Positions 17,375 through 25,194 of a stretch of DNA of 41,418 nt are shown in pieces. The position numbers and the translations under genes are program-made. The notes beneath the pieces are model-generated. The model ran no database searches. It had not been told where the DNA came from and worked only from the letters and a program-made list of their open reading frames with translations. The stretch is from CAYVBN01 sp964538565 (GTDB taxonomy: Bacteria > Pseudomonadota > Alphaproteobacteria > Rhizobiales > Xanthobacteraceae): positions 1-41,418 of the forward strand of contig CAZIGW010000204.1 in NCBI GenBank assembly GCA_964538565.1. Direction: 5' to 3'. Every line of letters begins with the position of its first letter. The first letter of the stretch is position 1.

Positions 17375-17656
17375 ATGTCCGCTACCGTCGCCGCCGAGCA
17401 AGTGACAAGCGAAAAGGCCGCCGCCCGATTCGCCAAGGATCAGCTTCGCGCCTTCGTCGAGCGCATCGAGCGCCTCGAGGAGGAGAAGAAGGCGATCTCC
17501 GACGACATCCGCGACGTGTACGCCGAGGCCAAGGGCAACGGCTACGACGTCAAGGCGCTGCGCACCATCATCCGCCTGCGCAAGCAGGACAAGGACGAGC
17601 GCCAGGAGCAGGAAGCGATCCTCGAGACCTACATGCACGCGCTCGGAATGATCTGA
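17375..17656 (+). CDS. gapR: GapR / DUF2312 chromosome-structuring protein
   Basis: A 93-residue helical protein of DUF2312. Caulobacter GapR binds AT-rich, overtwisted DNA ahead of replication and transcription and stimulates gyrase and topoisomerase IV. The conserved core reads QLRAFVERIERLEEEKKAI, DDIRDVYAEAKGNGYDVKAL and RTIIRLRKQDKDER, the last holding the DNA-contacting basic residues. ATG at 17375 follows GAGG with nine-base spacing. Length is normal. It is monocistronic and convergent with the CBS-domain gene. Confidence 0.93.
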   Translation: MSATVAAEQVTSEKAAARFAKDQLRAFVERIERLEEEKKAISDDIRDVYAEAKGNGYDVKALRTIIRLRKQDKDERQEQEAILETYMHALGMI

Positions 17657-17708
17657 CCGTCGCGACGCCGCGGTCGGATCGTTCGTTGCACGAGGCTGGC
17701 GGACGCGG

Positions 17709-18158
17709 TCAGGCCGCGCGGTCGGCCGCCGATTGCGAATGCTGGCCGCCGGGCTCGGAGATGCCGCAGATCGCTTCGCCGGCGGCGTTCGCACCCTCCA
17801 CGATCGCGATGTCGCCGACCGAGACGATTCCCACGAGCCGCTTGCTTCGGTTGAGCACAGGCAGTCGGCGCACCTTGATCTCGCTCATGTTGTGCGCGAC
17901 GTTCTCGATCTCGTCGTCTTCGAAGCAATAGAGAACTTCCCGACTCATCACGTCTCCGACCTTCGTGTCGGGTCCGAGTCCCTTGGCGATCGCGCGGATC
18001 GCGATGTCGCGATCGGTCACGACGCCAACCAGGCGGTCGCCGTCGGCGACGGGCAGGACGCCGGCGTCGATGTCCGCCATGATGCGCGCGGCCTCCTGGA
18101 TGCTCTGGCTCGGCTTCATGAGTTGCACGTCCGGCGTCATTGCATCGCTGATCTTCAT
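17709..18158 (-). CDS. Tandem CBS-domain protein
   Basis: A 149-residue protein made of one CBS pair (Bateman module). CBS1 covers about residues 1-60 (MKISDAMTPDVQLMKPSQSI, VLPVADGDRLVGVVTDRDIAIR) and CBS2 about 65-125 (VGDVMSREVLYCFEDDEIENV, VRRLPVLNRSKRLVGIVSVGDIA). Such stand-alone pairs bind adenine nucleotides or other ligands and act as sensors. ATG at 18158 after GGGAG. A match to the EcfG general-stress promoter lies upstream (18396-18420), which would make it a stress-regulon gene, as is common for small CBS proteins in rhizobia. Confidence 0.9.
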   Translation of the reverse strand: MKISDAMTPDVQLMKPSQSIQEAARIMADIDAGVLPVADGDRLVGVVTDRDIAIRAIAKGLGPDTKVGDVMSREVLYCFEDDEIENVAHNMSEIKVRRLPVLNRSKRLVGIVSVGDIAIVEGANAAGEAICGISEPGGQHSQSAADRAA

Positions 18159-18619
18159 CGAACGTCTCCCTGGTTGATGGTGTTCGAAGGCCTTGCTGCG
18201 TGCGGACGAAAACGTCGTGCCGCGGAATCCGTCGCCCGAGCCCGCCGCCCTGCGGGCTGCCTCGGCCCCGATTCGCCGGTCAGGTCGCCGGCCGGCTCGT
18301 GCGTGTAGCCTGCACAATCCGCGTGTCGATCGCGCCGTCCGGCCTTCACGTTGGGTGATCGCGGTCCGACGAAACGGGAATCGCGTTTGCAGGACAACGT
18401 GGCCCTCCGTACGCGGTTCCGGATGCCGGCGGGAAACATTTTCGCCCCTTGGCGGCGGACGCCGAAGGGCGCGGCCGGATGCGCCCTGAGCGTGCCGCGC
18501 CCGGCGCGGGATGCTTCCGCACGCGCCGCGTGCGTTCTGCCCGGTGCCGGACCTTCGCGCACGGATGCGGCGTTCTGCCAAACGGCGTCCGTCCGGCGCC
18601 CGCCAGTGCGGAGATATCC
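18159..18619. other. Intergenic region between divergent CBS and secreted-protein genes
   Basis: About 460 bp with no supported gene; open frames on both strands are Arg-rich shadows. It contains the EcfG-type promoter (18396-18420, minus) and several short GC-rich inverted repeats. No clear terminator or RNA gene was seen. Confidence 0.5.
18396..18420 (-). promoter_or_regulatory. EcfG-type general stress promoter
   Basis: The minus strand reads GGAAC (18420-18416), exactly 16 bases, then CGTT (18399-18396), matching the alphaproteobacterial sigma-EcfG consensus GGAAC-N16/17-CGTT. Transcription would start near 18390 and lead into the CBS gene with a leader of about 230 nt, which is long. 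Confidence 0.5.
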
Positions 18620-18925
18620 ATGGGGAGACCGGTCGCAGTGGTCCCCGCGCTCGCGGGTCTCGTCGCGCTCGGTTCCGCCGCCTTCGCCCACGATTCCTGG
18701 ATCAGCCGCGGCGGTTACCGCAATTCCGTCGGCGAATGGTGCTGCGGTGAGCACGATTGCCAGTCGCCCACGCAGGTCCGGACGACGGCGCGCGGCTGGG
18801 TCGTCGACGGCCATGAGTTCGTTCCCTACGACGAGGCCATGCCCAGTCCCGACGGAAAGGTGTGGATCTGCCGCCGCCCGGACCGCACGCGCCGATGCGT
18901 CTTCGGGCCGCCGCCCGGTTCGTGA
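18620..18925 (+). CDS. Small secreted cysteine-containing protein
   Basis: A 101-residue conserved hypothetical. A signal peptide (VAVVPALAGLVALGSAAFA) is followed by HDSWISRGGYRN, EWCCGEHDCQ, GWVVDGHEFVPYDEAMPSPDG and VWICRRPDRTRRCVFGPPPG. Five cysteines and the CCGxHDC motif suggest disulfides or metal binding in the periplasm. ATG at 18620 after GGAG. This small family occurs in Bradyrhizobium-like genomes; its function is unknown. Confidence 0.78.
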   Translation: MGRPVAVVPALAGLVALGSAAFAHDSWISRGGYRNSVGEWCCGEHDCQSPTQVRTTARGWVVDGHEFVPYDEAMPSPDGKVWICRRPDRTRRCVFGPPPGS

Positions 18926-18946
18926 CGGCGGCGGCGCGGATGCGCT

Positions 18947-19243
18947 CTATCGGCGCTTCGGCGATCGCCGCGGCGAGAGCGAGCGCCGCAGGGCGATCTT
19001 CAGGTCGGTCGGCCGTCCGTGCTTCTTCAGCAGATCGCGGAAGGCCTCGTCGGCGAGTTCCTGGAACTGCTTCATGCTGTCGTGCGCCAGGAGATCGAGC
19101 GCCTGCCAGGTCTCCGGATCGAAGGCCACGAGCTTGCGGTGCGGCGCGGATTCGTCGTCGTCGCGCGGCGCCGCAGGCTGCCTCCGAGTCCGCCCGGCTC
19201 GCATGGAAGGCGCTCGCGTGGGCGTCGCTCGTTTTCGTGCCAT
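18947..19243 (-). CDS. Small basic protein with ribbon-helix-helix-like core
   Basis: A 98-residue protein with a basic, disordered N-terminus and a core KLVAFDPETWQALDLLAHDSM / KQFQELADEAFRDLLKKHG that resembles the strand-helix-helix pattern of RHH DNA-binding or antitoxin-like proteins. The C-terminus is also Arg-rich. ATG at 19243 has AGGA seven bases upstream. It is 73 bp upstream of the DUF882 stop on the same strand, with no partner toxin gene visible. The RHH assignment is tentative. Confidence 0.65.
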   Translation of the reverse strand: MARKRATPTRAPSMRAGRTRRQPAAPRDDDESAPHRKLVAFDPETWQALDLLAHDSMKQFQELADEAFRDLLKKHGRPTDLKIALRRSLSPRRSPKRR

Positions 19244-19316
19244 GGCGCAATCCTGGATCCCACCGCTGCCCGCGCCAGCCTACTGCGCGCGCCACGGCTT
19301 CGTTAAGGGGATCGGA

Positions 19317-20894
19317 CTACTGCAGGGACGCGGTGCGGTTGGAGAAGCTGACCGTCGAGAGGAAGACCACTGCCTCCCCGCTGAACCGGTCGGTCGTCAT
19401 CCCGAGGCTCGGGTCCAGGGAGAAGGTCATCCGCACCGACATGGTGGGCTTGGCCATCAGGGGCTCGAGCGAACGGTAGTTGGGCGAGCCCCACAGCGTG
19501 GTCGTCAGGAAGCTTTGCACGCCGGGCGTCGTCAGGACGGCGCGCAGCCACGGGTCGTCGTAGTGCTGGCCGGCCCGCACCGGCTCGATCGAGGCCGACT
19601 GCGGCGACGGATCGCCCGGCATCCGCTTGATCACGGTCGACGTCGCGGCCGCCGGCAGGGTCATCCCCATGGGGCGTGCGGGATGGGACGCGACCGCCGT
19701 TTCGGACGGGTTCGCGTAGGCGAGGGCAAGCGTGCCTTCCGCAAGGGAGCCGATGCTGCCGGTCGCCTCGGGCTCGTCCGGGCGGCCGACCGCGGTCATG
19801 GCGGAGGCCGCCTTCACGCGCTCCTGCGGCGAGAGCGCGCGATCGGGCAGCGCCGGCACCCCGCGCCAGAACCCGCGCGCGGCGATCACGTCGTTGGACG
19901 AGGGTGCCGCCGCGCGCTGCCCCGGCTTCTCCTCGGAATGCGACAGGCTCACCGGGCGGCTCGGGCCGACCGAGGCCACTTCGTAGGTGGCAGGCCGCGC
20001 CGTCGGGACGGGGGTCGGGCTCTTGGCCGCCCGTTTCGTTTCCGTCGCTCGCGCGGCGTTCGCCTTCGGCGCCGACGTGCTGCTTTCCTCGGCGTCGCCT
20101 TCTTCGTCGGCGTCCTTGCCGAAGCTGAACAGGGCGGCCAGCAGGCTCGGCTTGTGGCTGCCGGTGTCGCCCGCGCTCGAGGATTCGGACGAACTGCCCC
20201 GCTTGCGGATGTCGGCAAGGGCAAGCGAATAGCCCGAAAGCGGGCGGCCGTCGGCCGGCAGATAGGCCGTGCGTCCGTCGGGGAAGACGCGCACCAGCTG
20301 CTCGCGCGTCATGCGTGGCCAGTAGCGGACGCTGCCGGTGTCGAGATGCACGAACGGCGATCCCGACGTCGGATAGTAACCGACCCCCCCGCGCTGCAGC
20401 CGCAGCCCGGCGATGCGGATCTGCTCGAGCGGGACGCCCGGAATGTAGAAATCCATCGCCTTGCCGAGCATGTGCTGGCTGAAGCGCGCCACGCCGCCGC
20501 TGCGCCGCCGCAGCATGGCGTTGGTCTGCGGCGAGCGATAGCCGCACACGATGTCGATCGGATTCTTGGTGTCGAACTCGTGCCAAACCTCCCACACCAG
20601 GTCGATCAGGTGCGGGTCCATGTTGGTTTCCTGCTGCTTGCGCCAGTCGCGCAGGAACCAGTTCAGCTTCTTCAGCGCCGCCTCGTCGTAGCGGCCGTTG
20701 CGCTTGTAGGTGATCGTGATGTCTTCGTTCGTGTGCAGGTGATGCATCGAGATCGTACGCGTCTCGCCGTCGGCGACCGCATCCTGCAACGACTCGCAGC
20801 TCACGAAGAGCAGAAGCGCGATGAGGCTGACGCACCGTCCCGCGCGCACCGGGCCGGACGGTGACAGACTGTTGCGCGCGTTGTCGAATTGCAC
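19317..20894 (-). CDS. DUF882 / M15-like zinc peptidase with long disordered tail
   Basis: A 525-residue cell-wall-associated protein. Residues about 20-35 form a membrane or signal segment (SLIALLLFVSC). The DUF882 domain (about 45-200) has the M15-type metal ligands: His141 and Asp148 in SQHMLGKAMDFYIPG and His183 in FVHLDTG, as in YcbK/MepK-type endopeptidases that cut peptidoglycan crosslinks. Residues about 215-525 are low complexity (Ser/Ala/Pro-rich) ending in a conserved-looking segment (VRMTFSLDPSLGMTTDRFSG). The GTG at 20894 was chosen; frames upstream are not protein-like. An L,D-transpeptidase lies upstream on the same strand, separated by a terminator. A CtrA-like site precedes the gene. 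Confidence 0.82.
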   Translation of the reverse strand: MQFDNARNSLSPSGPVRAGRCVSLIALLLFVSCESLQDAVADGETRTISMHHLHTNEDITITYKRNGRYDEAALKKLNWFLRDWRKQQETNMDPHLIDLVWEVWHEFDTKNPIDIVCGYRSPQTNAMLRRRSGGVARFSQHMLGKAMDFYIPGVPLEQIRIAGLRLQRGGVGYYPTSGSPFVHLDTGSVRYWPRMTREQLVRVFPDGRTAYLPADGRPLSGYSLALADIRKRGSSSESSSAGDTGSHKPSLLAALFSFGKDADEEGDAEESSTSAPKANAARATETKRAAKSPTPVPTARPATYEVASVGPSRPVSLSHSEEKPGQRAAAPSSNDVIAARGFWRGVPALPDRALSPQERVKAASAMTAVGRPDEPEATGSIGSLAEGTLALAYANPSETAVASHPARPMGMTLPAAATSTVIKRMPGDPSPQSASIEPVRAGQHYDDPWLRAVLTTPGVQSFLTTTLWGSPNYRSLEPLMAKPTMSVRMTFSLDPSLGMTTDRFSGEAVVFLSTVSFSNRTASLQ

Positions 20895-20986
20895 GTGCGA
20901 TCTCGCCTCAAAGACGAACGTTCTGCTTTGCTGCACGGCCTGATGCCGTGGGCAAGACGGGCTTAACGCAGTCTTCTTGGGATCGG

Positions 20987-21001
20987 TTAACGCGCTGTTA
21001 G
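20987..21001. promoter_or_regulatory. CtrA-like box upstream of the DUF882 gene
   Basis: TTAA (20987-20990), seven bases, TTAG (20998-21001): one mismatch from the CtrA consensus TTAA-N7-TTAA. It is 93 bp upstream of the GTG start, in an otherwise GC-rich region. Confidence 0.35.
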
Positions 21002-21049
21002 CGTCCCCGTCCCCCACCAAGATCGTAAGGCCTAACAATGGAGTATGGC

Positions 21050-21078
21050 AAAAAAGTGCCGCCGGGGTCACCGGCGGC
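21050..21078 (-). terminator. Rho-independent terminator of the L,D-transpeptidase gene
   Basis: Perfect 8-bp stem GCCGCCGG (21058-21065) / CCGGCGGC (21071-21078), 5-nt loop; on the minus strand the stem is followed by AC and six U residues (21055-21050). It lies 50 bp after the transpeptidase stop and separates it from the DUF882 gene. Confidence 0.85.
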
Positions 21079-21127
21079 CCTGAATTGCGAACGGCTGGAA
21101 GGGATTAGCCCCGACCGGGGCGCCTCT

Positions 21128-23185
21128 TCAGCGGAACAGGCCGAAGAAGAAGTCCCCAGCGGAATTGACCCGGCGGCTCACCATCGGCAAGGGCGTGCGC
21201 ATCACCACGGGCCGGTTGCTGGCCTCCCGTCGCTCGACCGGGATGTCGGCAACGCGATGGTCCTCGTTCCGCAACGCCGCGATGACGCGCGCGTCGCGCC
21301 CGTAGATATCCTCGCGGATCTGCAGCTTGCCGGCGTCGTCCACGAACGCCGTCTGGTAGGTGAGGTGGACCGGAATGGGCGTGCGAAGATTGATGTTCTG
21401 CTCTTCGCTGCCGTACATCCGGTGCAGCCGCTCGGCCGTGTAGCCGTCCTTCGGATTGGCGATCGACAGCAGGACCTCGCCGTACTTGAGCGGGTCCTGC
21501 ACCCGCATGCAGCCGTGGCTATATGCGCGCTTCTCCTTGGCGAACAGGTACTTGTCCGGCGTGTCGTGCTGATAGACCAGGAACTTGTTGGGGAAGTTGA
21601 AACGGATGCGGCCGAGGGCGTTGCGGTCGCCGGGCGGCTGGTAGATGTGGATCGTGCCGTCGCGGTTCTGCACCACCTTGAGGCCGATGCGGTCGAGCGC
21701 GTCCGGGTCCTGCTGCAGCGCCGGCAGATATTCGTTCTGCACGATCGACGGCGGCACGTTCCAGGTCGGATTGACCGTGATGTATTTCATCGTTTCGCTG
21801 AGCAGCGGCGTCGGCTTCGTCGGCTTGCCGATGACGATCTTCGTGGTCCACACGGTCTTGCCGTTGTCGACCACCCTCAGGGTGTAGTCCGGCAGATTGA
21901 CCATCACGTAAGCCTTGCCGAGATCGCGCGGCATCCAGCGCCAACGTTCCATGTTGGCGACAATGATGTCGGCCACGTGGTCGCGGCGCGGTCCGTTGAG
22001 CGCCGCAATGGTCGAGGAATTGAGATTGCCGGTCGGCGTCAGGTCGTGCTCGCGCTGGAATTTCTTGATCGCCGCGGCGAGCACCTTGTCGTAGGTCGTG
22101 TTGCTCGAATCGCCGGCGAGGCCGAGGCGTTCGCGCAGCAGCGGCACGCGCTCGTCATGCATGCCGACCTTCAGGAGCGGGCCGTGGCCGATGCGCACCG
22201 CACCGCTGTCGCCGTCGTGGGCGCGGATCTCGGCCAGTTTCGCCTTCAGCGCCTTGAAGCCGGGCTGGGGCGGATTGTAGCCGTCGAGCGCCTCGGCGAT
22301 GTTCGTCGCGCTCGCCATGTTGGCGAGGATTCCGGCCGGATCCGGCGCCTGCAGGTCATAGAAGATGTCGGCGCTGATGCGACTGTAGTGGACCTGCCCG
22401 ATCTGCGCGTGACGCGCGTAGGTCAACACCGATCCGGTCAGCTTGAGCTCGGCGTCCGCGAGCACATCCGGGCTCGTGGCGGACTTGAAGTCGGGTGTCG
22501 GATAGTCTGCAGGGTCGAGGCCCACGGCATCGACGCCCTTGAGGTAGGCGATCGCCGCGGTGGCGCGCGGCGACTGCGCCCCTTTCTCGACCCACAGCGG
22601 CGCATACCCGCGCTCGCGGTAGAACGTTTCGACGGCGGCCCGCTCGTTCTTGCGCGGGAAGAGCCGCTCGATGCGTCCCGACAGGATGTCGTGCAGTCGT
22701 TCGGCGACTGCCCGGTCCTCCGGCGCCAGGTTGGCGGCGATCTCCGACTTGGGCTGATCTTTCGGCTGCTCCGCCGTCTGCGCCTTCGGCTGGTCCTTGG
22801 GCTCTTCCCTGGCGGCCGCCGGCGTTTCGGTCGCTGCCGGCGAGGACGGCGCGGCGGCCTGGACCGGAGCCGCCGGGGCGGGCGCGGCGGCCGGAGCATT
22901 GGCCGTGACGGGCGCCGCAGCCGGCGCGTTCGTAGCCGGCGGCGTGGTTGTTGACGTTACGTCATCCTTGGTTGCGCTTGTTTGCGTGTCGGGGACGGCC
23001 TTGGCGGGCGCGCCGCCGATGTCGGCAGCGCTGGGCGGCGGAACGTTGGCGGGTTCGGGCATCGGAACGGCCGCCTCAATCGCCTGCTCGGTATCAGGGC
23101 CGGCCTTTGCCGCACCCGCGGCCGTCACCAGGACGAGAACCATGGCTGTTGAAGCCAGCATGCGTTCGAAACGGAGTCCCCGCAT
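21128..23185 (-). CDS. YcbB-type L,D-transpeptidase
   Basis: A 685-residue periplasmic enzyme that forms 3-3 (mDAP-mDAP) peptidoglycan crosslinks. Order: signal peptide (MLASTAMVLVLVTAAGAAKA), an Ala/Pro-rich linker with repeated KDQPK units (about residues 40-150), the scaffold domain with YRERGYAPLWV, a peptidoglycan-binding module (LRERLGLAGDSSN, IKKFQREHDLTPTGNLNSST), and the YkuD catalytic domain with SHGCMRV, nucleophile Cys at about 559. RWMPRDLGKAYVMVNLPDY and TVNPTWNVPPSI are further family motifs. ATG at 23185 follows GAGAGGAAAGG; the frame extends to 23260 without similarity. Rhizobiales rely heavily on such crosslinks at the growing pole. Confidence 0.92.
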   Translation of the reverse strand: MRGLRFERMLASTAMVLVLVTAAGAAKAGPDTEQAIEAAVPMPEPANVPPPSAADIGGAPAKAVPDTQTSATKDDVTSTTTPPATNAPAAAPVTANAPAAAPAPAAPVQAAAPSSPAATETPAAAREEPKDQPKAQTAEQPKDQPKSEIAANLAPEDRAVAERLHDILSGRIERLFPRKNERAAVETFYRERGYAPLWVEKGAQSPRATAAIAYLKGVDAVGLDPADYPTPDFKSATSPDVLADAELKLTGSVLTYARHAQIGQVHYSRISADIFYDLQAPDPAGILANMASATNIAEALDGYNPPQPGFKALKAKLAEIRAHDGDSGAVRIGHGPLLKVGMHDERVPLLRERLGLAGDSSNTTYDKVLAAAIKKFQREHDLTPTGNLNSSTIAALNGPRRDHVADIIVANMERWRWMPRDLGKAYVMVNLPDYTLRVVDNGKTVWTTKIVIGKPTKPTPLLSETMKYITVNPTWNVPPSIVQNEYLPALQQDPDALDRIGLKVVQNRDGTIHIYQPPGDRNALGRIRFNFPNKFLVYQHDTPDKYLFAKEKRAYSHGCMRVQDPLKYGEVLLSIANPKDGYTAERLHRMYGSEEQNINLRTPIPVHLTYQTAFVDDAGKLQIREDIYGRDARVIAALRNEDHRVADIPVERREASNRPVVMRTPLPMVSRRVNSAGDFFFGLFR

Positions 23186-23382
23186 TGACCTTTCCTCTCT
23201 CACCTGGCGACAGCGCCGTGGGGAAAATGATTTGTCGCGTGAGTGCTCGATCCGGTTCACGGCGTACGCGTCACACCATTTTCTGTTTCGACCCCGTCGA
23301 TTTTTCGACCTCTCGATATTTAACGTACGGCGGCATTTGGGCGATTAACCTTTATCACCGATCACGTGATTTTGTCGCGGTG

Positions 23383-24897
23383 TCACCCGTCCGCCACGTC
23401 TTCCGCCATGTCTTCGTGTCGCAAACCTTCGGCCCTTGCCATGAGTCCGAGACTCTCGAGCTTGCGGTAGAGTGTGGAGCGCCCGATCCGCAGTCGCCTC
23501 GCCGCTTCCGACATGCGATTGCGATAGTGACCGACGGTAAACCGGATGATCTCCGCCTCGATCTGGTCGAGCGGACGAATTTCGCCATCGGGCCCGAAAA
23601 GCGGCAGCAGCCCGCCGCGCGTCGCGTGGCGAGCGTCAGCGGACAGACCGGGAACGAGTCCTGCCGCGGCGCCCTCGTCGAGCATCAGCGGAAGTTCGTG
23701 CCGCGGCGGCGCGTCCTCGGCATCCCGGGAGGCCTGGGCGGCGAGTTGCGGCAGCGCGTCGAGGCCGATCTCTTCGCCTTCGGTCAGCGCCACCGCGCGG
23801 AAGATCGTGTTCTCGAGCTGGCGCACGTTCCCCGGCCAGGGGCAGCGGATCAGCCGGTCGAGCGCCGTCGGGGCGACCGCGCGGATGCATTTGCCGTCTT
23901 CGGCGGCAAAACGCGCCACGAAATGGCGAACGAGGTCGGGAATGTCCTCCGGGCGCTCGCGCAGCGGCGGAATCGAGATGGGAAAGACATGAAGCCGATA
24001 GTAGAGGTCTTCGCGAAAGCGGCCGGCCCGCACCTGCGTGAGCAGGCTGTGCTCGCCGGCCGCGATGACGCGGACATCGAGGTGGACGGGCCGGCGCGCG
24101 GCCGCAGGCGTCACTTCGCCGCGTTCGATCAGGCGAAGGAGCTCGGCTTGTGCGGCCTGCGCCAGGCAGGCGACGCCATCGAGAAACACCGTGCCGCCGT
24201 CGGCCTCCGCGAGGCGATCGACGAGCCGCTCGACGCCGTCGCGGTCCGGCCGCCCGAAAGGACGAGACTCGAGGTCGGCGGACCTGCCGCAACGAACCGT
24301 AACGAACGGGCCGGACCGGCGCTCGCCGGAGCCGTGGATGGCGCGCGCAAGCAGTTCCTTGCCGACCCCGGTCTCGCCCTCGATGAGCACCGGCAGCGCC
24401 GAGGCGGCGGCCTTGCGGGCGGTGCGGAGCGCGACCCGCATCTGCGCGTTGCGGCTTACGATGTCGTGGATTGTCAGCGTTCCGGCGCGGCCGCGCGCGA
24501 GACGCGCCAGTTCGTCCTTGAGCGCCCGCGCCGCCAGCGCGTTGCGCAGAGACACCTGCAGGCGCTCGACGCCGACCGGCTTGACGATGAAATCGGTGGC
24601 TCCCGCACGTATGGCCGACATCACGTTGTCGATGCCGCTCGCGGCGCACGCGACGACCACCGGCAGGTCGAGCCCGGCGGCGCGGATCTTCGCCAGCACG
24701 CCGAGCCCGTCGAGATCCGGCATGACCAGATCGAGCACGACGCAGTCGAACGCCGGTGCGTCTTCGCCCGTGAGGAGCGACACCGCCTGGTCGCCGCCGG
24801 CCGCGACCGCGGCCTCGTAGCCGAGCTGGTCGAGGGTCGATGCGAGCAGCCGTCGCTGGACGGGGTCGTCGTCGACGATCAGGACGCGCTCACGCAT
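23383..24897 (-). CDS. TacA-like response regulator with degenerate sigma-54 ATPase domain
   Basis: A 504-residue NtrC-family regulator. Receiver (1-120): D10/D11, phospho-acceptor D56 and K106 are present, but the switch Thr/Ser position reads Ala. AAA+ domain (about 145-385): Walker A GETGVGKE (174-181) and the arginine region RFREDLYYRL (293-302) remain. The GAFTGA loop is deleted (about five residues shorter, SRPFGRPDRDGVERL instead), Walker B reads VFLDG (catalytic Glu replaced by Gly241) and sensor I reads IAAGE instead of SATN. The Fis-type helix-turn-helix (MSEAARRLRIGRSTLYRKLESL) is intact. Overall layout matches Caulobacter TacA. It probably binds DNA but cannot remodel sigma-54 polymerase, like Rhodobacter NtrC or HupR. 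A perfect CtrA box lies upstream. Confidence 0.88.
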   Translation of the reverse strand: MRERVLIVDDDPVQRRLLASTLDQLGYEAAVAAGGDQAVSLLTGEDAPAFDCVVLDLVMPDLDGLGVLAKIRAAGLDLPVVVACAASGIDNVMSAIRAGATDFIVKPVGVERLQVSLRNALAARALKDELARLARGRAGTLTIHDIVSRNAQMRVALRTARKAAASALPVLIEGETGVGKELLARAIHGSGERRSGPFVTVRCGRSADLESRPFGRPDRDGVERLVDRLAEADGGTVFLDGVACLAQAAQAELLRLIERGEVTPAAARRPVHLDVRVIAAGEHSLLTQVRAGRFREDLYYRLHVFPISIPPLRERPEDIPDLVRHFVARFAAEDGKCIRAVAPTALDRLIRCPWPGNVRQLENTIFRAVALTEGEEIGLDALPQLAAQASRDAEDAPPRHELPLMLDEGAAAGLVPGLSADARHATRGGLLPLFGPDGEIRPLDQIEAEIIRFTVGHYRNRMSEAARRLRIGRSTLYRKLESLGLMARAEGLRHEDMAEDVADG

Positions 24898-24961
24898 GCG
24901 GATTCCGATGCAACAGACACAGAGGCCATGTGTCGAATCGGGGCACTGTCGCCGATGGGGC

Positions 24962-24976
24962 TTAATGGCGTGTTAA
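24962..24976. promoter_or_regulatory. Perfect CtrA box upstream of the TacA-like regulator
   Basis: TTAA (24962-24965), seven bases, TTAA (24973-24976), matching the CtrA consensus exactly and flanked by GC/GC to give a partial palindrome. It is 65-79 bp upstream of the regulator's ATG at 24897; Caulobacter tacA is itself a CtrA target. It is over 200 bp from the divergent pepF start. Confidence 0.65.
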
Positions 24977-25063
24977 GCTTTGCAGGCGGCGCCCGCTGCC
25001 TCCCGTCTGGCCCGCCGGCCGGCCGGAGCGTCCGCGTCCGCCAGGCATGAGACGATCCGACGG

Positions 25064-25091
25064 TTGATTGTCTGACGGGCGAGACCATATT
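25064..25091 (+). promoter_or_regulatory. Putative pepF promoter
   Basis: TTGATT (25064-25069), 16-nt spacer, CATATT (25086-25091). The predicted start is near 25098, about 97 nt before pepF. Confidence 0.35.
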
Positions 25092-25194
25092 CGGCTTTCG
25101 GCTACCCGCCTGCGGCCATGCGATCGCCACACGCTGCGGCTGCGATGGGCGTCGGCGGTGCCGTCCGGCGATCCGCAAGCGGAAAGACCCCTGC

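Noticed and set aside
18947..19243. RHH-like protein as antitoxin of a toxin-antitoxin pair
   Set aside because: No small toxin-like gene is adjacent on either side.
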